Part shown: one piece after another, positions 50,153 through 63,400 of the stretch | Layout of the letters: each line of letters begins with the position of its first letter | Position numbering within the stretch: position 1 is the stretch's first letter | Source: Paratinospora sagittata | Lineage: Eukaryota; Streptophyta; Magnoliopsida; Ranunculales; Menispermaceae | DNA: 64,000 nt | NCBI GenBank assembly: GCA_035771175.1 | Contig: CM069602.1 | Coordinates: 7,441,001 to 7,505,000 of the forward strand | Reading direction: 5' to 3' | Made by a program: the position numbers and the translations under genes | The notes under the pieces: generated by a model | What the model was told of the DNA's origin: nothing | Databases searched by the model: none | The model's input: the letters and a program-made list of their open reading frames with translations, nothing else

Positions 50153-50740
50153 CACTACAAGAGACTGCATTTTTAGCCAAAAAAATTTCAGCAAAGAATT
50201 TTTTTCATCGTTAAAAGGTCTATTTGGTGACGAAATTAAATAAATTGTGGCCGATATACCTAAATGACAAAACTATTTGCGACAAATTAAATTTCGTTGA
50301 TAAAATGATTAATAGTGACATTAAAAATTCATTCCAAAACTATTTGCGACGCATTTTTTAATGTCTTGATTTATTGTCATCAATAAGTATGTATTTACAA
50401 CAAAATATTTAGCAACGAAAGTATATTTCTAAAGATATTTTTAGCGACAAATATGTTAATCGTGAAATTATTTAATTGTGAATGTGTGACATATTTGCAA
50501 AACATTTTTTAGCGACAAGATTTATTGTAGTTAACGAGTATGTATTTGCAACAAAAAATTTAGTGATAAAAGTTGTCTCTGAAAATACCTTTTAATAACG
50601 AATGTATTCATCATATTATTTAGTCGTAAAGAAGTAACATATTTGCAATGCAATTTTTAGTAACAACTTTTATTGCCGTCAATTAGTATGTATTTCTCTA
50701 CAAAATATTTAGGAATAAAACTATTGTCTCCACTTTATTC
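50153..50740 (+). mobile_element. CACTA-type transposon terminal region
   Basis: It begins CACTACAAGAGACTGC, a typical CACTA end. Repeated subterminal motifs of the TTTAGCGACAAA type follow (near 50412, 50450, 50506 and 50651), with other GCGAC variants. No opposite end (TTGTAGTG) or transposase was found, so this is a single terminus or truncated copy. Confidence 0.6.
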
Positions 50741-52353
50741 ATGGCAGAATTATATTTACTAAAGTTAAATAATTTAGTAAATTAAATTTAAGAATTTTAA
50801 ATATTTTTTCTAATGGTAAATAAAATAATTAATTTTGAAATAAAAGTGATTAATTTTTTCAATAAATTAATGAAATTGATTTTTATTTAGTATTATTTCA
50901 AAATTTAAAATTAATATTAAAGTACTTTAATAAACTTAATATCTTTTATTAATTACTAAAATAAATTAAGATTTTATTAATTATTAACATTATATTAATC
51001 AAATAATATAATATTATAAAAATAATTTAAATTTGAAACTATTATAATTAACAAAATAAACATAATAAGTGTACATAAAAATTAACTTTCTAATGGTAAT
51101 AATCATTTTCCCAAGAAAGTAAATGTCACCTATTTAGATCGGAATCTCTTTTCCATGATGGGAGAGAATTTTGGTTCCGCTGGAATCGCTTTCAGAGAAA
51201 CAAACATAAGAATCTTTAAAAATTCTCATTTTGCTTCCGCGGGAATCGCTTTCCCCTTCAAAAAAACACAAAAGAGAAACAAACACGAAGATCTTTAAAA
51301 AATCTCATTTCCATCCCTATATAGATCTCATACCAAATGTCATCTTAATGTAATGGTATTGACATTGTTTATTTGATCTAGCTATAAGAGCTCCTTCAAC
51401 CAAATTTTTTGTCAAAGAAATACTAATTTATTGAGTTAATCTAAGTTCTTACAAGTATTTGATATATGAAAATAATGTAAAATCTCAAAAAATAAACATT
51501 TATTTGGCGTATTCATTTTATTATTAAAATGACAAAGTAAGGTAGGATTGTGTGCAATAAGCCCAAATGTGACCCTTTTTTGAACTCACATAGGTTTGAG
51601 CTTGAGGCACCAACTAATCTTTTATATCATTATATAATTATACCTTACTTTATATAATAGCAATATTTACATATTTTATTTAACATATCATAATTTAAAT
51701 ATAACTACAAATTTTACAGTGTTTGTATAATATCATAAATTAAATTATAAATTTTAAAAAATAAAGTTATTATGTTTAACTATAAAGGTGCATTGGATAT
51801 GAGGTAATATGAGCAATGAGAACAAGAATCTTTGAGATTCATAAAAGATCAATTATGTTATTAAAAATTATTTAATTTTATATTTAAAACAATTAATTTC
51901 ATTAAAAATTAAATGTTTTTACTAAAATTAGATAATTTTATGAAAATTAACTAATTTTATTAAAAAAATTCAATAATCTTATTAACATTTTAATCTTCAA
52001 ATTTCCTTCAATCAATTCTCATCATCGTGTAGAGATTCTTGCTATGAAACACCAACTAATATTATTAACTTTGCTTTAGTTGATCCTAAGTTCAATAAAG
52101 AAGGATGGTTTAGAGCTACATAGCTATATAGCAAACAACAGACATAAAATTTCGTTTGATCATTTATGACATGAAAAACAAATCTATTATTATAATTAAA
52201 TATACTTATTAAACATAATTAAGTATAAATAATGTAGAACTAAAAAGAACTAAATCTATGTACAAAACATTCAACTCATTTTAATAAAAAAATTGTTTCC
52301 TCGAAAAAAAAATTTATATGATAATATACAATAATTAAAATATTTTATAAATA
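50741..52353. other. Very AT-rich intergenic DNA
   Basis: Nothing was recognised except a short tandem duplication at about 51176-51308. There, TTCCGCKGGAATCGCTTTC and GAGAAACAAACA each occur twice. Confidence 0.45.
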
Positions 52354-52602
52354 AAATAGTATTGTCATTTTTTTTATTACCAATTTTCCGGCACTCGAAT
52401 GATGTCCTCCTTTCTTTTAGGCAAGACTAATCCTCCTGGACTCGACATCCATTGCAGAGGCGTTTAGACTGGCCTTTCCAGTAGGGTCATATAAATGGGG
52501 GCGCATACCTAGGGTCGAACTTGAGACCTAGACCTCAACCCTACTTATACTCAATTCCTCAACCAACTGAGCTATCACCCGTTGGTAAATAGTATTGTCA
52601 TT
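52354..52602 (-). mobile_element. tRNA-derived SINE with perfect 16-bp target-site duplication
   Basis: The element body is 52370-52586 on the minus strand. Near its 5' end lies the A box TAGCTCAGTTGG and, about 40 nt on, the B box AGTTCGACCC, both in tRNA-like spacing. The 3' tail is TAATAAAAAAAA. AAATAGTATTGTCATT (plus strand) flanks it exactly at 52354-52369 and 52587-52602. Long direct repeats of this size are left by LINE-driven retroposition. Confidence 0.9.
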
Positions 52603-53930
52603 AAGTATTTTTCTTTAAACATTCAACATATTTTAAATAAGAAATAAGATAACTTTAAACCTGGGCTGAAGCCCAAGTAGAAAATCCCAATAAACATGTG
52701 AAGTTTTGTATTTAAAAAAAAAACTTTGATATATTATAAAAATGTTATTCCTATAAATATGTACATTTGTTATGTATGGTTTATTCTTCACTAGTTTGTG
52801 AAACTTTATCTCACTTTGTGGTCTGACTCTTGTAGATGCGAAGCCTTATTACAGCTGACTTGGGCTCGAGCCCAAGTAAACTATTTTAAAAAAGGCCATG
52901 AGAGGGTGCATTTTACCGCAATACATTTTTTTTTTTCCATATAGGGCGTAGTTACCTTTGCGTAATTGTGCACCGTTAAATTATAATTAATATTTAATTA
53001 AATATAAAGCATATTAAATATTAATTTATCAAATTATATAAGAAATAAAAATAATCTAACTAAATAAAATATTATTAAAATATTAATTTATTAAAAACTA
53101 ATATCCAACAAATTATAATCACAACCAATTAAAAAATTTACATATAAACACCTAAAAACGCACTCCTTTGAATTTGTCACTCAAGGGTCGATTTATAACA
53201 TTAAAGATAAAGCTGCTAAATGATTTTCGAAAAGTTTAGTTAGACCTTTTTTTTGTCATAATGTTTAGTTGGATTCAAAATAACTAGACATATCTATCAT
53301 TTGAATATAAACGATTTACATATCTTAAAGTATGCAATAAATGATCCAATTAATATACATTTGTAGTTGCACATGTAGTTAAAAATTTTTACAGTTAGAT
53401 TAGTTTTTCCCTTACTGAAGGAGAAATGATAATTTAATTATAAAAATTGTAACTACATGTGTGTCTATATATACCTATCATTTGGATATTAGTAATTTAC
53501 ATATCTCAATCAATGAATTTTTCTCATATCATCAAAGTTTGTCTAAAATTTTTTTTTAGCCCACCTTAAATAAAATTCTTGGCTACGCCGCTGTTCATAG
53601 GTTTTATTTTCATCTCTTTCATTCAAATAAATAAAAAAATAACAAAAAAGAAAAAAAAACTAGATTGTTTAGGATTGTGATAATGTTCACTGTTACAAAT
53701 CTCTTTATTTTAGTGTGAAGATTGTTGATCCAAGTCAAATGGTGAAAATTTTTAATTGGTTTGTCCGTGAATGGTTAATAGTACAAGTCTTTGTCCATGA
53801 GATTCTTATTATAAATAGAAAGTCTTAGACTCCTAAATACACTCACACATCTGACTAGGTCTATAATTATGTTTTTAACCCTCACCATAGTGGACTTTCT
53901 CAAGTCGTAGGGCATAAGGTTGGACTAAGT
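52603..53930. other. AT-rich intergenic DNA
   Basis: No gene was seen. A perfect 20-bp palindrome ACTTGGGCTCGAGCCCAAGT lies at 52858-52877, and a related CTGGGCTGAAGCCCAAG lies near 52660. Confidence 0.45.
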
Positions 53931-54012
53931 CTCATTGTCACGACGCCCCTGACGTAGGCCGACGTCATGACCGGCACAGCGTACTATACACTGTACATCC
54001 TGTTACACTCAT
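53931..54012 (-). mobile_element. 72-bp miniature solo LTR with 5-bp TSD (CTCAT)
   Basis: Positions 53936-54007 run from TGTCACGACGCCCC to CCTGTTACA and are flanked by CTCAT at 53931-53935 and 54008-54012. The first 62 bp match the 3' end of the LTR family at 20992-23177 (ACGTAGGCC...CCGGCACAGCGTACTATACA), reverse-oriented. The last seven bases, TGTTACA, equal the LTR's 5' end. About 2.1 kb of LTR interior is missing while both termini and the TSD are kept. Confidence 0.82.
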
Positions 54013-56349
54013 GAACTGACTTGTTATCTTCATAAGTAGTTTAAAGTATAGTAGTATAGTATTGCATATTTCAAAAAAAAGAAAAAGAAAAAAAAGTTGC
54101 AAAAAAGAAATGGTGAAAAAATAGTGTACTTTATTATATATCTATGATAAATAAACCACCTTGAGTTGGTATGCAATTTGTATTGGTTTATGAGGATATA
54201 AAGGCACCTTAAGTTGGTGTGCAAGATGTATATGGTAGATAATACGTTTGCCCATTAAAGGTAGTCACTACAAGATAAAAATTTATTGCTAATTCTTTTA
54301 TTTATCATCCTTGTACAAATTTAGTTTAGATTGAAATAATTAGTTTGACTAAATGTCCTAAGTGTAAGGGAGATTACCACATTCTCTCAATTACAAACTG
54401 AAGTTTTAGGCTAGCTCAAGTCAAAATCACTTTACACATAAGAGTTAGAGTTTTTCTTGCATTATTAGGATTTCATGCCTTATGACTTAAGGTTTTTCAT
54501 GAACTGGATGACCATTATATGTGTTATAACCTATGCCTTGAATTAATAAGCATAATGCTGAATGAATGAGGGGTTTGTAATGGTGAACATTGTCTATGTA
54601 GTATGAAAGTTTGTAGGATACTTGTGTCATATTTTTGCTACAGACTAGCAAAATGCTGCTTGAGGGGTGTGATAATTTGATTAATTTTTCAATTAAAGCA
54701 TTCATTTTGTTAAAATAAATCATAAAAAAATAATAAAATGTCCAAAATTAAGGTTTTAGTTACAATATCATAATTTTAGTGACTTTGGAAAAAATATAAG
54801 CTTTTTGTGACTGGAGGAATGATAATAAAATAAGACACAAGTGAATACTCCTCTTGAACTAATTTATGTATTTCTTTATTTGTATTATTTTTTTTAATTT
54901 ATTTATTTTATTTTTTAGGATTAAATAGTAGAGGCCCACATGAAGGTTGAGTTTTGGTTAAAATACAACATGGAGCATGTCCCAACAACTCAAACAAAAA
55001 AAATAGATTTTAGGGTTTAAGAAGAAAGAAGAGAAGACAGAAGGAATTAGAGAGGGATAACTTGAGATTTTGGGGGATCTCATTCGGTTCGGACTTGGGG
55101 AAGACTAGCAGCAGCTTGGAGAAGATTTAGGGGGGTTTCGAAGTTGCGGCATTGGATGGAGTGGCGGTTTTGGGAGTGAAACAAGCTGGCGATTGAAGAG
55201 AGGAGAGTTGGGATTTCTTTTGGAATGTCCTGGTTCGAAAAATTTAGGTTTTGGATAGCTTGAATTTGATTCTTTTCAATTTTGGACTGGTTCTAAACTT
55301 CTTATGCACTGATTTTTATTTATTCTTTCATTTTATTTTATTTTATTTTAATTAATTAATTATTTGTTTGGATTTAGGTTGTTGAATAGTGATATGTATT
55401 ACATGAAGCAGTTGCAGAATACAAGAAGAGAAAACAGAGAAGAGAATTCTCATTAATTGAAAAAATGAGCTTACAATGACATACATATATATATATATAT
55501 ACTGATACATGAGCATAGCTAATAGACTTCAGCTGAACAACCCAACTAACAGACTAACAAACTTCAGCTAACTAATTAATAACAAACTTAACAGATTGCA
55601 GTTAGACAACTAACTTAACTAGTTAACACTAAAAATATGTTGAATAGTTCTTGTTTCTAGAAATGCAATATATAGGTTATTTTCTTTCTTCAATATTCTA
55701 TAGACTTAAATTAGTTGGGTTTGTAAGTTGGTGCTCTTATTGATAAATTTTGCAACTCTAGTTTTAGATTTGTCAATTGGAGAATGTGTGGGTTAGTTTT
55801 GCAAATCTGAATTTTCTGGGCTAATCTTAGATTTAGTAAGTTTAATTTTTGTTGTTTAATTGCAAGTGAACTTCTTTTTATGGGTTATTTTAGAAGCATG
55901 TTAGTCATGGTGTTTTAATCTTAAAAAAAAGGGGTCTTTAGTGTTTGTTTTGATTTAGTTAAAAATCTGATTTTATTATAAAAAAAATTATTTTATCTAT
56001 ATAATTTCTTGATTTAATGTGATTTCCAAAATACATTGAATGCATGAAATTCCCTATGATAAAATAATTGGAGCTTTCATGTGGATTTTTAATTAATGAA
56101 ATATTAGTTGTTTGTTTATAATTCAAATGATGAATTCTCTGATTAGAATGAATTTTGTATTCACTTCTAGTTTAGTTAAATTTAAGATAAAAATCCACCA
56201 GTTGTCCAAATAATTCTTATATGCCTTAGTAGTCGTCTTAGCTTTACATTCCTTTGATTCTTCGTTTCTTTGTTGTTGCACTAGTCAATCTTCGTGGGAT
56301 CGGCCTTGTAAGCACTAAAATACTTTTACGTTTGCAAGTTTAAAATATC
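54013..56349. other. Intergenic DNA between receptor copies 3 and 4
   Basis: AT-rich with microsatellites such as (TA)n at 55484-55500. CACTACAAGATAAAAA at 54266 resembles a CACTA end but lacks subterminal repeats. No coding region was supported. Confidence 0.45.
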
Positions 56350-57790
56350 TCATTTAATTGAGAATAACACTTTGTCCCGAAATATATACAATAGAATCCT
56401 AGCAAGCAAGACTACAAGAACCACTATGCTGAAAAGAGAAACAAAAAGGATGATCATGACCTTGTGCCCATTCTTCTTTTCATCAGTTCTTGTGGAAGAT
56501 GTGTAGCATGGCTGCAGAACCTTTGAATTCACCACATAAACCTTTGTTGCCTTCAAAGTCCCCTGTGGTGGCATTTTGAAAGGCTTTGATGTTGGGAACA
56601 AGACCCTCTAAATCGTTGTAAGATAGATCAAAGGATGACAAGCTGATCATCTGAGTGAAGAGGGAATGGAACCATTAATGTGGTTGTGTGAGAGATTCAT
56701 TTATTGTAACATAGACAACTTCCCAAGCTGTGGTAATAGTATTCCGGTAAGTTTGTTTTGACTAAGATCTAATAAATTTTGTAGAGCTACTAGATTGCCA
56801 ATTTCAACAGGGATGCTTTCAACTAAAAAGTTTTTGCTCAAACTCAAGTACTGCAATTTCGAGCAGTCCCTGAGTTCCTTTGGAATCGATGCACCAAAAT
56901 TATTTGCTGAGAGGTCCAGGGACTCTAGATTATCTTAGTTTCCTATTCCTTTGGGCACTTGACCAGACAATTTGTTGCCAGTTAAGCTGAGATTAAACAG
57001 AGAAGATGATTGGCCTAGTTCTTCTGGTATATCTCCCACAAGTTGGTTCGATGAGAGGCTGAGCACTCCTAATTTCTTTAACTGGCCAAAGGTGGAAGGT
57101 ATCTTACCACTTCTCTTATTTCCTGAGATCTTTATCAAGGTCAAATTTCTGCATTCTCCCCAGCTTGGGGAGAGCTCTCCATAAAAAATTGTTGTTGCTG
57201 AGATTAATATACCTAAGGCTTGGACATATTCCAAAGCCATTAGTAATATTTCCTATAAGTTTATTTCCTTCAAGTTTGACACGTTTCAGGGTTGTGCAAT
57301 TTCTCAAGCTTTCTGGGATTGGACCTGTGAAGTTGTTGTCATCTGCAGCTAATTTCTCAAGTGATCCTCCCCGAGAAGGAGTTATTACTCAACTGGATAT
57401 CAATCATGGGTGTCACTGTTCCCAGTTCTTGTATTAAAGTAACCGGTAACCGATTGTCGAATATGTACAAGGGATTTAGTTTGGTGCAATTGAGGAGAGC
57501 AGGAGGGAGAGGACCTGTGAGTTGGTTAGTAGCAATGGCTAGTTGTTCAAGAGTTCTCAAATTTCTTATACCAGAAGGGATGGATAGAAGGGATGGAACC
57601 TGTCAAAAGGTTATTGGAAAAATCCACAAGTGCTATGCTGTTGCCTATTTGTTTTGGTATGGGTCCAGACAACATATTACCATACAACCCTACTTGGATC
57701 AAGCTGCTCATATTACCCAAAGGAGGAGGAATTTGACCAGTAAGACTGTTTTGAGTCAGGTCTTGAACAACATATTTAAGATTTTTTTTT
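56350..57790 (-). pseudogene. Truncated LRR receptor kinase remnant, ectodomain only (copy 4)
   Basis: Minus-strand translation starts abruptly at NLKYVVQDLTQNSLTGQI (about LRR 7 of the family), just after an oligo-T tract. It continues through LRRs ([34 protein letters not shown]) to the juxtamembrane [20 protein letters not shown] and stops after the membrane helix. Signal peptide, first LRRs and the whole kinase are missing. The rest is broken by several frameshifts, a deletion of the LPQQIC region near 57375, stops near 56937 (GN*DN) and 56700, and a small deletion near 56655. It is homologous to the minus-strand copies on both sides, so it is a decayed member of the array. Confidence 0.9.
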
Positions 57791-60480
57791 TTCATATTAT
57801 ATTCTTTCTCTTCTTTGTTTATTAAAGAAACATGTTTTATCACTATATATTTTAAAATACCCCTATAGTTAAAATAGATTTTCGATGAGGTTTTGAGGTC
57901 GAACACGAACAATAAGATACAAACATATTTTAGCTAAATTGAACGGAAACATAACCACTCAACCTTGTTTCGAAAATTTGACATCACGGTAAGTTAGGAA
58001 GGTCTAAAATCCCTTAGTAACCTAATTTCATAAATTTTAGTCGTCAAACGGAAGCTTCAAAATACGCACGTGGGTGAATGCATGTAACGGGAGAGCCGAT
58101 AATTCTTCCTTTTCAAATTTGATTTTCTCTCAGTTTTTTTTTCGTGAATCAGTCCGAGTTTTTCAAATTTGCTAGGATAATTCTTGAATTATCTTTTCAC
58201 AATCATGCAAATCTTGCAAGCACGACAGTTATGGACAATATGCTCGCTACCAATGTAACTCGAACCCTATCATATATACATATATGAAAATCACTCTCAG
58301 CCGCCATCTCACCTATTCACTTTCTGACCTTCATTCTCCCCTCACGAGCTAGCATCGGAAATGTGAACGAAGGTTGCTGGATAATCCATACCAGTACCCA
58401 CGGTAAGCAACCTCTCCACTCATTTCTTTTTCTCCTTTCTCTTCTCTTTCTCCCCCTCACCATAACCATCTCCTGTTTTGGAATCAAAGGACAGTGGCGG
58501 CATTGGATGCTACCACCATGTTTTCTTAGTAGTTTTGCTATTATTTTCATGCTAATACACCCATTTCTCCCTTTATTGACAATCCCCTATGATGACTAGA
58601 CGAGTTTTCACCGGAAACAACGAAGTTGTCGGAAAACATGCTCTCTTTTGAGCAGTTTGCTAGGTACAGAAATGCAGCAATAGTAGCAACGTTCTTGCTA
58701 CAGTAGCAACTTAAGTTCTTATCTACAGAATAACCACCATCTTATAAAGAAAGCCACCATCACCCCCAATGGTGAATGTCACCTCATCACCCCCATCTAA
58801 TTTATGATATATCTATATGCTTTCCATCAACGCCACCGTCACACAATGCATAATGTCACACGAGTGTTATCCGCCATAGGTCATGTTCCATATATATATA
58901 TATGTATCATACCTATCATGTCACAGATCATATAATTAGATCATGTTGTCATATTTTACATTTTAACTTTCTAGATTATTATAATATATCATATAAAATT
59001 ATATTAGCTAAGTTATATTATATGTATAATGTAACTACCACCAGTGACAACATAGATGTACATGCACATTATATTAATATAATATAATATAAAATGATTA
59101 ATTTATGTACGGTTTGTGCGTGTATAGGTTGATATTATTGAGTTTCGAGGAATCCAGACACTTTGGGATTTTTGCGATTAAGGTGGGAATGAATTCATAC
59201 TCTTCACTTTATTTTTCTTGGATATGTGCATAGGAACATAGTTAATTATATGTGTGTTTAGTTAGTAATTATGGACGATTGTATCGTATGAGGTGTATGA
59301 TATGATGAGAATGATGTGATGTCATGCCTTATGAGACATGCTGTTAGGATCATACTATGATGACTTATGTTAAATTTACATGCTGCGATAGTATGCATGT
59401 CGAATATAATATGTCAGTGTGACGAAATACCATGTGGATCAGAGCATGTTGTGATTGTTAATTCCAACGAAAACATAATTATGTGCTTGATGCTGATTTC
59501 ATATATATCACATGTTTTCACTAAAGAACATTATTAAGAATAATAATACACATTTAAGGATGATTATTCAGATGAATTTCGTCAAATGTTATTGAGACGG
59601 GGCGGATCCCCTAAGATGGGGTACTTAGATTGTGATGGGGCGGATCCCTTGAGATATTTGGGTAAGTATCACCCTGGGGAGATCCTCTAAAGGTACACAC
59701 TGAATCTCGACTATCAACCAAATCGATATGTGCAACGTTAATGTTTAAAACTTGTATGTATATTCTCATGTATATATCAGAGTAAAATACTGTGAATGTT
59801 TATGGAGAACTCACTGTGCTTTCAAGCTCACCCATATTTTTCACATGCAAGTACATGAAAGAATAGAGTCGCAAGTTCGTGACGTATCTCACAGTAGTGG
59901 GGATGTGTTAGTGACTTGAGTAGCGTTATGGTAGCAGGACTAAACAGTTATTTAATTATTGATTATATCAATTAAATGAGTTGTATTAAAAATTAATATT
60001 TTTTTAACAGTATAATGGTCGTTGAAGATTTGATGAGTTAAGTTCAAGATGTAGAACTCCAGCAATAACCAAACAACCAGAACCATGCAGTAGATGGTCA
60101 TATATAAGTATCCACTCCTATTACTTCCAATAGACAAATGAATAAGACAAGCGTTTTATTTCTATAAAATGCATTTCTCTAGGGGTCTCCCAAGGGAGCT
60201 ATGAGAATTACTTATTGTGGGAAAGGGGCACGTCGTATGAAATTAGTTTAACTAATCTAATACAATCACCAGGAGATCACACTAAAAAAATTAAAAAGAA
60301 CACTTCATAATTATGTAACTATCAATCTTGTGCAGTTGTGCATCATGTACATGCAATATATGTATTGTATGAACTTTACTGTACGGCATCGATATAATTA
60401 TAGATAGAAACAACAGTCACTTTGACACCCTTGGATTTTTTTTTCGCACTTCATGATATTTTTCCATTCACCAATCCCAA
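57791..60480. mobile_element. Probable decayed LTR-type sequence and 3' flank of copy 5
   Basis: Positions about 59590-59900 (two GGGGCGGATCCC units, then GAACTCACTGTGCTTTCAAG with CTCACCC) have the style of gypsy LTR interiors. No termini were identified. Positions about 60150-60480 are the 3' flank of receptor copy 5 and share CACCAGGAGATCACACTAAA and GGGGTCTCCCA with the flank of copy 3. Confidence 0.35.
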
Positions 60481-63400
60481 TCACATTTTAAGATTCATTA
60501 GTTGTTGAAGTGAAATTGTGTCGAAGCTGCAAGGGAGAGGTCTACTGGAAGCAAGTAGCTCCTTGGACACATTATGCATGGTTGGCCTGGTTTGTGGATT
60601 TGAATCTATGCAACTGATAGCAATTCTCAAAACCAAAGCCAAATCCTGTGTGACTTGTTGGCCTTTATCAAGACAAGAGAGACGCTGATCTAGAATATCC
60701 TTCAGCTTTATATCTGGATGGGCAATTGGCAGTGATGACGACGACAAGGAGGAGATAAGATCTCCTGGATGCCTTCCCATAATCGTTTCTAGTGCCATCA
60801 CCCCAAAGCTATAAACATCACATTTTTCTGTTACAGCTAAGGTGTAGGCAAGCTCTGCAATTTATATGAACACAAACGAATGGAACAGATCATAAACATA
60901 GATAATATACAAAGTGAATAGAAAACAAAACCAAATATATAAATTAGATCACCTGGAGCTATATATCCCTGAGTGCCTGCAAGGGCAGTCCAATTGGATG
61001 AATCAGGCTTCAGAAGTCTGGCGGTTCCAAAATCAGAGACACAAGCATCAAATTCTTCATCTAACAAGACATTGTTGCTTGATATGTCTCGATGAATTAT
61101 GGGTGGAAAGCAGTCGTTATGCATGTATGAGAGAGCATGAGCTACACCTTTGATGACTTTCACCCTCTTTACCAAATCTAATTCTGTAGCTCTTACATCA
61201 TTTCTTAAGACAGTAGCCAAGCTTCCATTTTCCATATATTCATACACCAAAAACATGCCTAGGCGGTGAGAGCAAAACCCGTATAATTTCACAATGTTCC
61301 GATGACGAATTTTTGCTAGCACCTGTATTTCATTCAAGAAACTTTTCTCCTCTAACATCTCCTGATCAGCATCCACTGGGTGAAGTTTCTTTACTGCTAC
61401 CACTTGTCCTGTTGACAATTCTGCTTTGTAAACTCTTCCATATCCTCCTTCTCCAATGCAAAATTTGGAGTCAAAACCTTCAGTTGCTTCAACGATGTCT
61501 TCGTATGCTATCTTTCCATCATAGTTCCATATTGAAAACACGTCTCTGTTTGTTATCATTTCCTCTGTTTTCAATTTTTCTTCTTTCTGCCCAATTAGGT
61601 AAAACAGACTCCCAGCAATCACCAGTACAAGAAACACTATGCTGAAAAGAGAAACAAAAACAATGATCCTGACCTTGTGTCCATTCTTCTTTTCACCTGT
61701 TCTGGTGGCTGATCTGTTGCATGGCTGCAGACCTTTGAATTCACCACATAAACCTTTGTTGCCTTCAAAATTCTCTGGAGTAGCATTTTGAAAGACTTTG
61801 AAGTTGGGAACAAGACCCTCTAAATCATTGTAAGATAGATCAAAGGATGACAAACTGATCATCTCTCTGAGTGAAGAGGGAATGGAACCATTAAGGTGGT
61901 TGTGGGAGAGATTCAGATTTTGTAACATGGACAACTTCCCAAGCTGTGGTGATATTCCTCCAGTGAGTTTGTTTCGACTAAGATCTAGTAAATCTTGTAG
62001 AGCAACTAGATTGCCAATTTGAATTGGGATGCTTCCAACAACAAAGTTGTTGCTCAAACTCAAGTACCGCAATTTCGAGCAGTCCCCGAGTTCCTCTGGA
62101 ATTGATCCACTAAAATTGTTTGCGGAGAGGTCGAGGGACTCTAGATTTGTTAAATTTCCTATTCCTTTGGGCACATGACCAGACAACCTGTTGTCATTTA
62201 GGCTGAGATTAAACAGTGAAGATAATTTGCCTAGATCTTCTGGTATCTCTCCCACAAGTTGGTTCAATGAGAGGTCAAGCACTCCTAATTGCTGTAACTG
62301 GCCAAGGGTACTGGAAGGTATTTTCCCACCAATCTTATTTCCGGAGATCTTTAGCAAGGTCAAATTTCTACATTCTCCCCAGCTCGACGAGAGCTCCCCA
62401 TATAAATCATTGTGGCTGAGATCAATATAATTAAGGTTTGGATATATTCCAAAGCCGTTAGTGATATTTCCTACAAGTTTGTTTCTTTCGAGTCTGACTC
62501 TTATCAAGGTTGTGCAATTTTTGAAGCTTTCTGGGATTGGACCTGTGAAATTGTTGTCATATGCTACAAATTTCTCAAGCGCTCGTCCCCGACATATTTG
62601 TTGCGGCAAATGGCCCGAGAAGGAGTTATTACCCACTTGGAAATCAACCATAGGTATTAGCGTTCCTAGTTCTTGTGGTATAATGCCAGATAACTTATTG
62701 TTGAATACATAGAGGCGAATTAGATTGGTGCAATTGACTAAAGCAGAAATGGGACCTGTGAGTTGGTTCGTGGCCAAGTCTAGGTGATCAAGAGTTTTCA
62801 ATTTTCCGATGGTAGCAGGGATTGAACCTGTGACAAGGTTATCAGACATATCCATGGTTCTTATGCTCTTCATATTTCCTATTTCTTCAGGGATGGAAGA
62901 AGACAACATGTTGCTATACAGATATAGTAGGTTCAAACTGCTCATATTTCCTAAAGAAGGAGGGATTTGACCGGTAAGATCGTTTGTATGAAGGTCCATT
63001 TCAAACACATATTTGAGGTTCCCGAGCTCAGAAGGTATCGAACCAAAAAGACTATTTTCGAAAAGGAAGAAATAGTGCAGGTTGGTTATGTTGCCTAGAG
63101 AAGGAGGGATGAAGCCCGTGAAATTGTTTCGTGCTAGAGCTAGATGGTATAATGTTTTCAGATTGCCAATTGAGGAAGGGATTTCTCCTGTGAAAAGATT
63201 GGTATCAAGATCAAGAGATTGAATCTCAGTGTAATTTGCAAAGAGTCGGGGATGTACTTCACCCGTTAATTGGTTTTGGTAAAGATCAAGATCGACCATT
63301 CTAGTGAGGTTAGCAAGGGAACTTGGTAAGGGACCTGACAACTTATTGCGAGAGATATGGAAGAAAGTGAGTTTAGAAAGAACACCAATGTTATGCGGGA

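Noticed and set aside
52858..52877. 20-bp perfect palindrome as a regulatory or transposon end
   Set aside because: It is isolated, with only one loose relative nearby, and shows no TSD or gene context.
54266..54282. Second CACTA terminus
   Set aside because: CACTACAAGATAAAAA is there, but no subterminal GCGAC repeats follow, and the orientation is the same as at 50153, so it cannot close that element.
58317..58599. Overlapping 77- and 78-codon frames on both strands
   Set aside because: No domain and no splice-consistent neighbours; both strands are equally open by chance.
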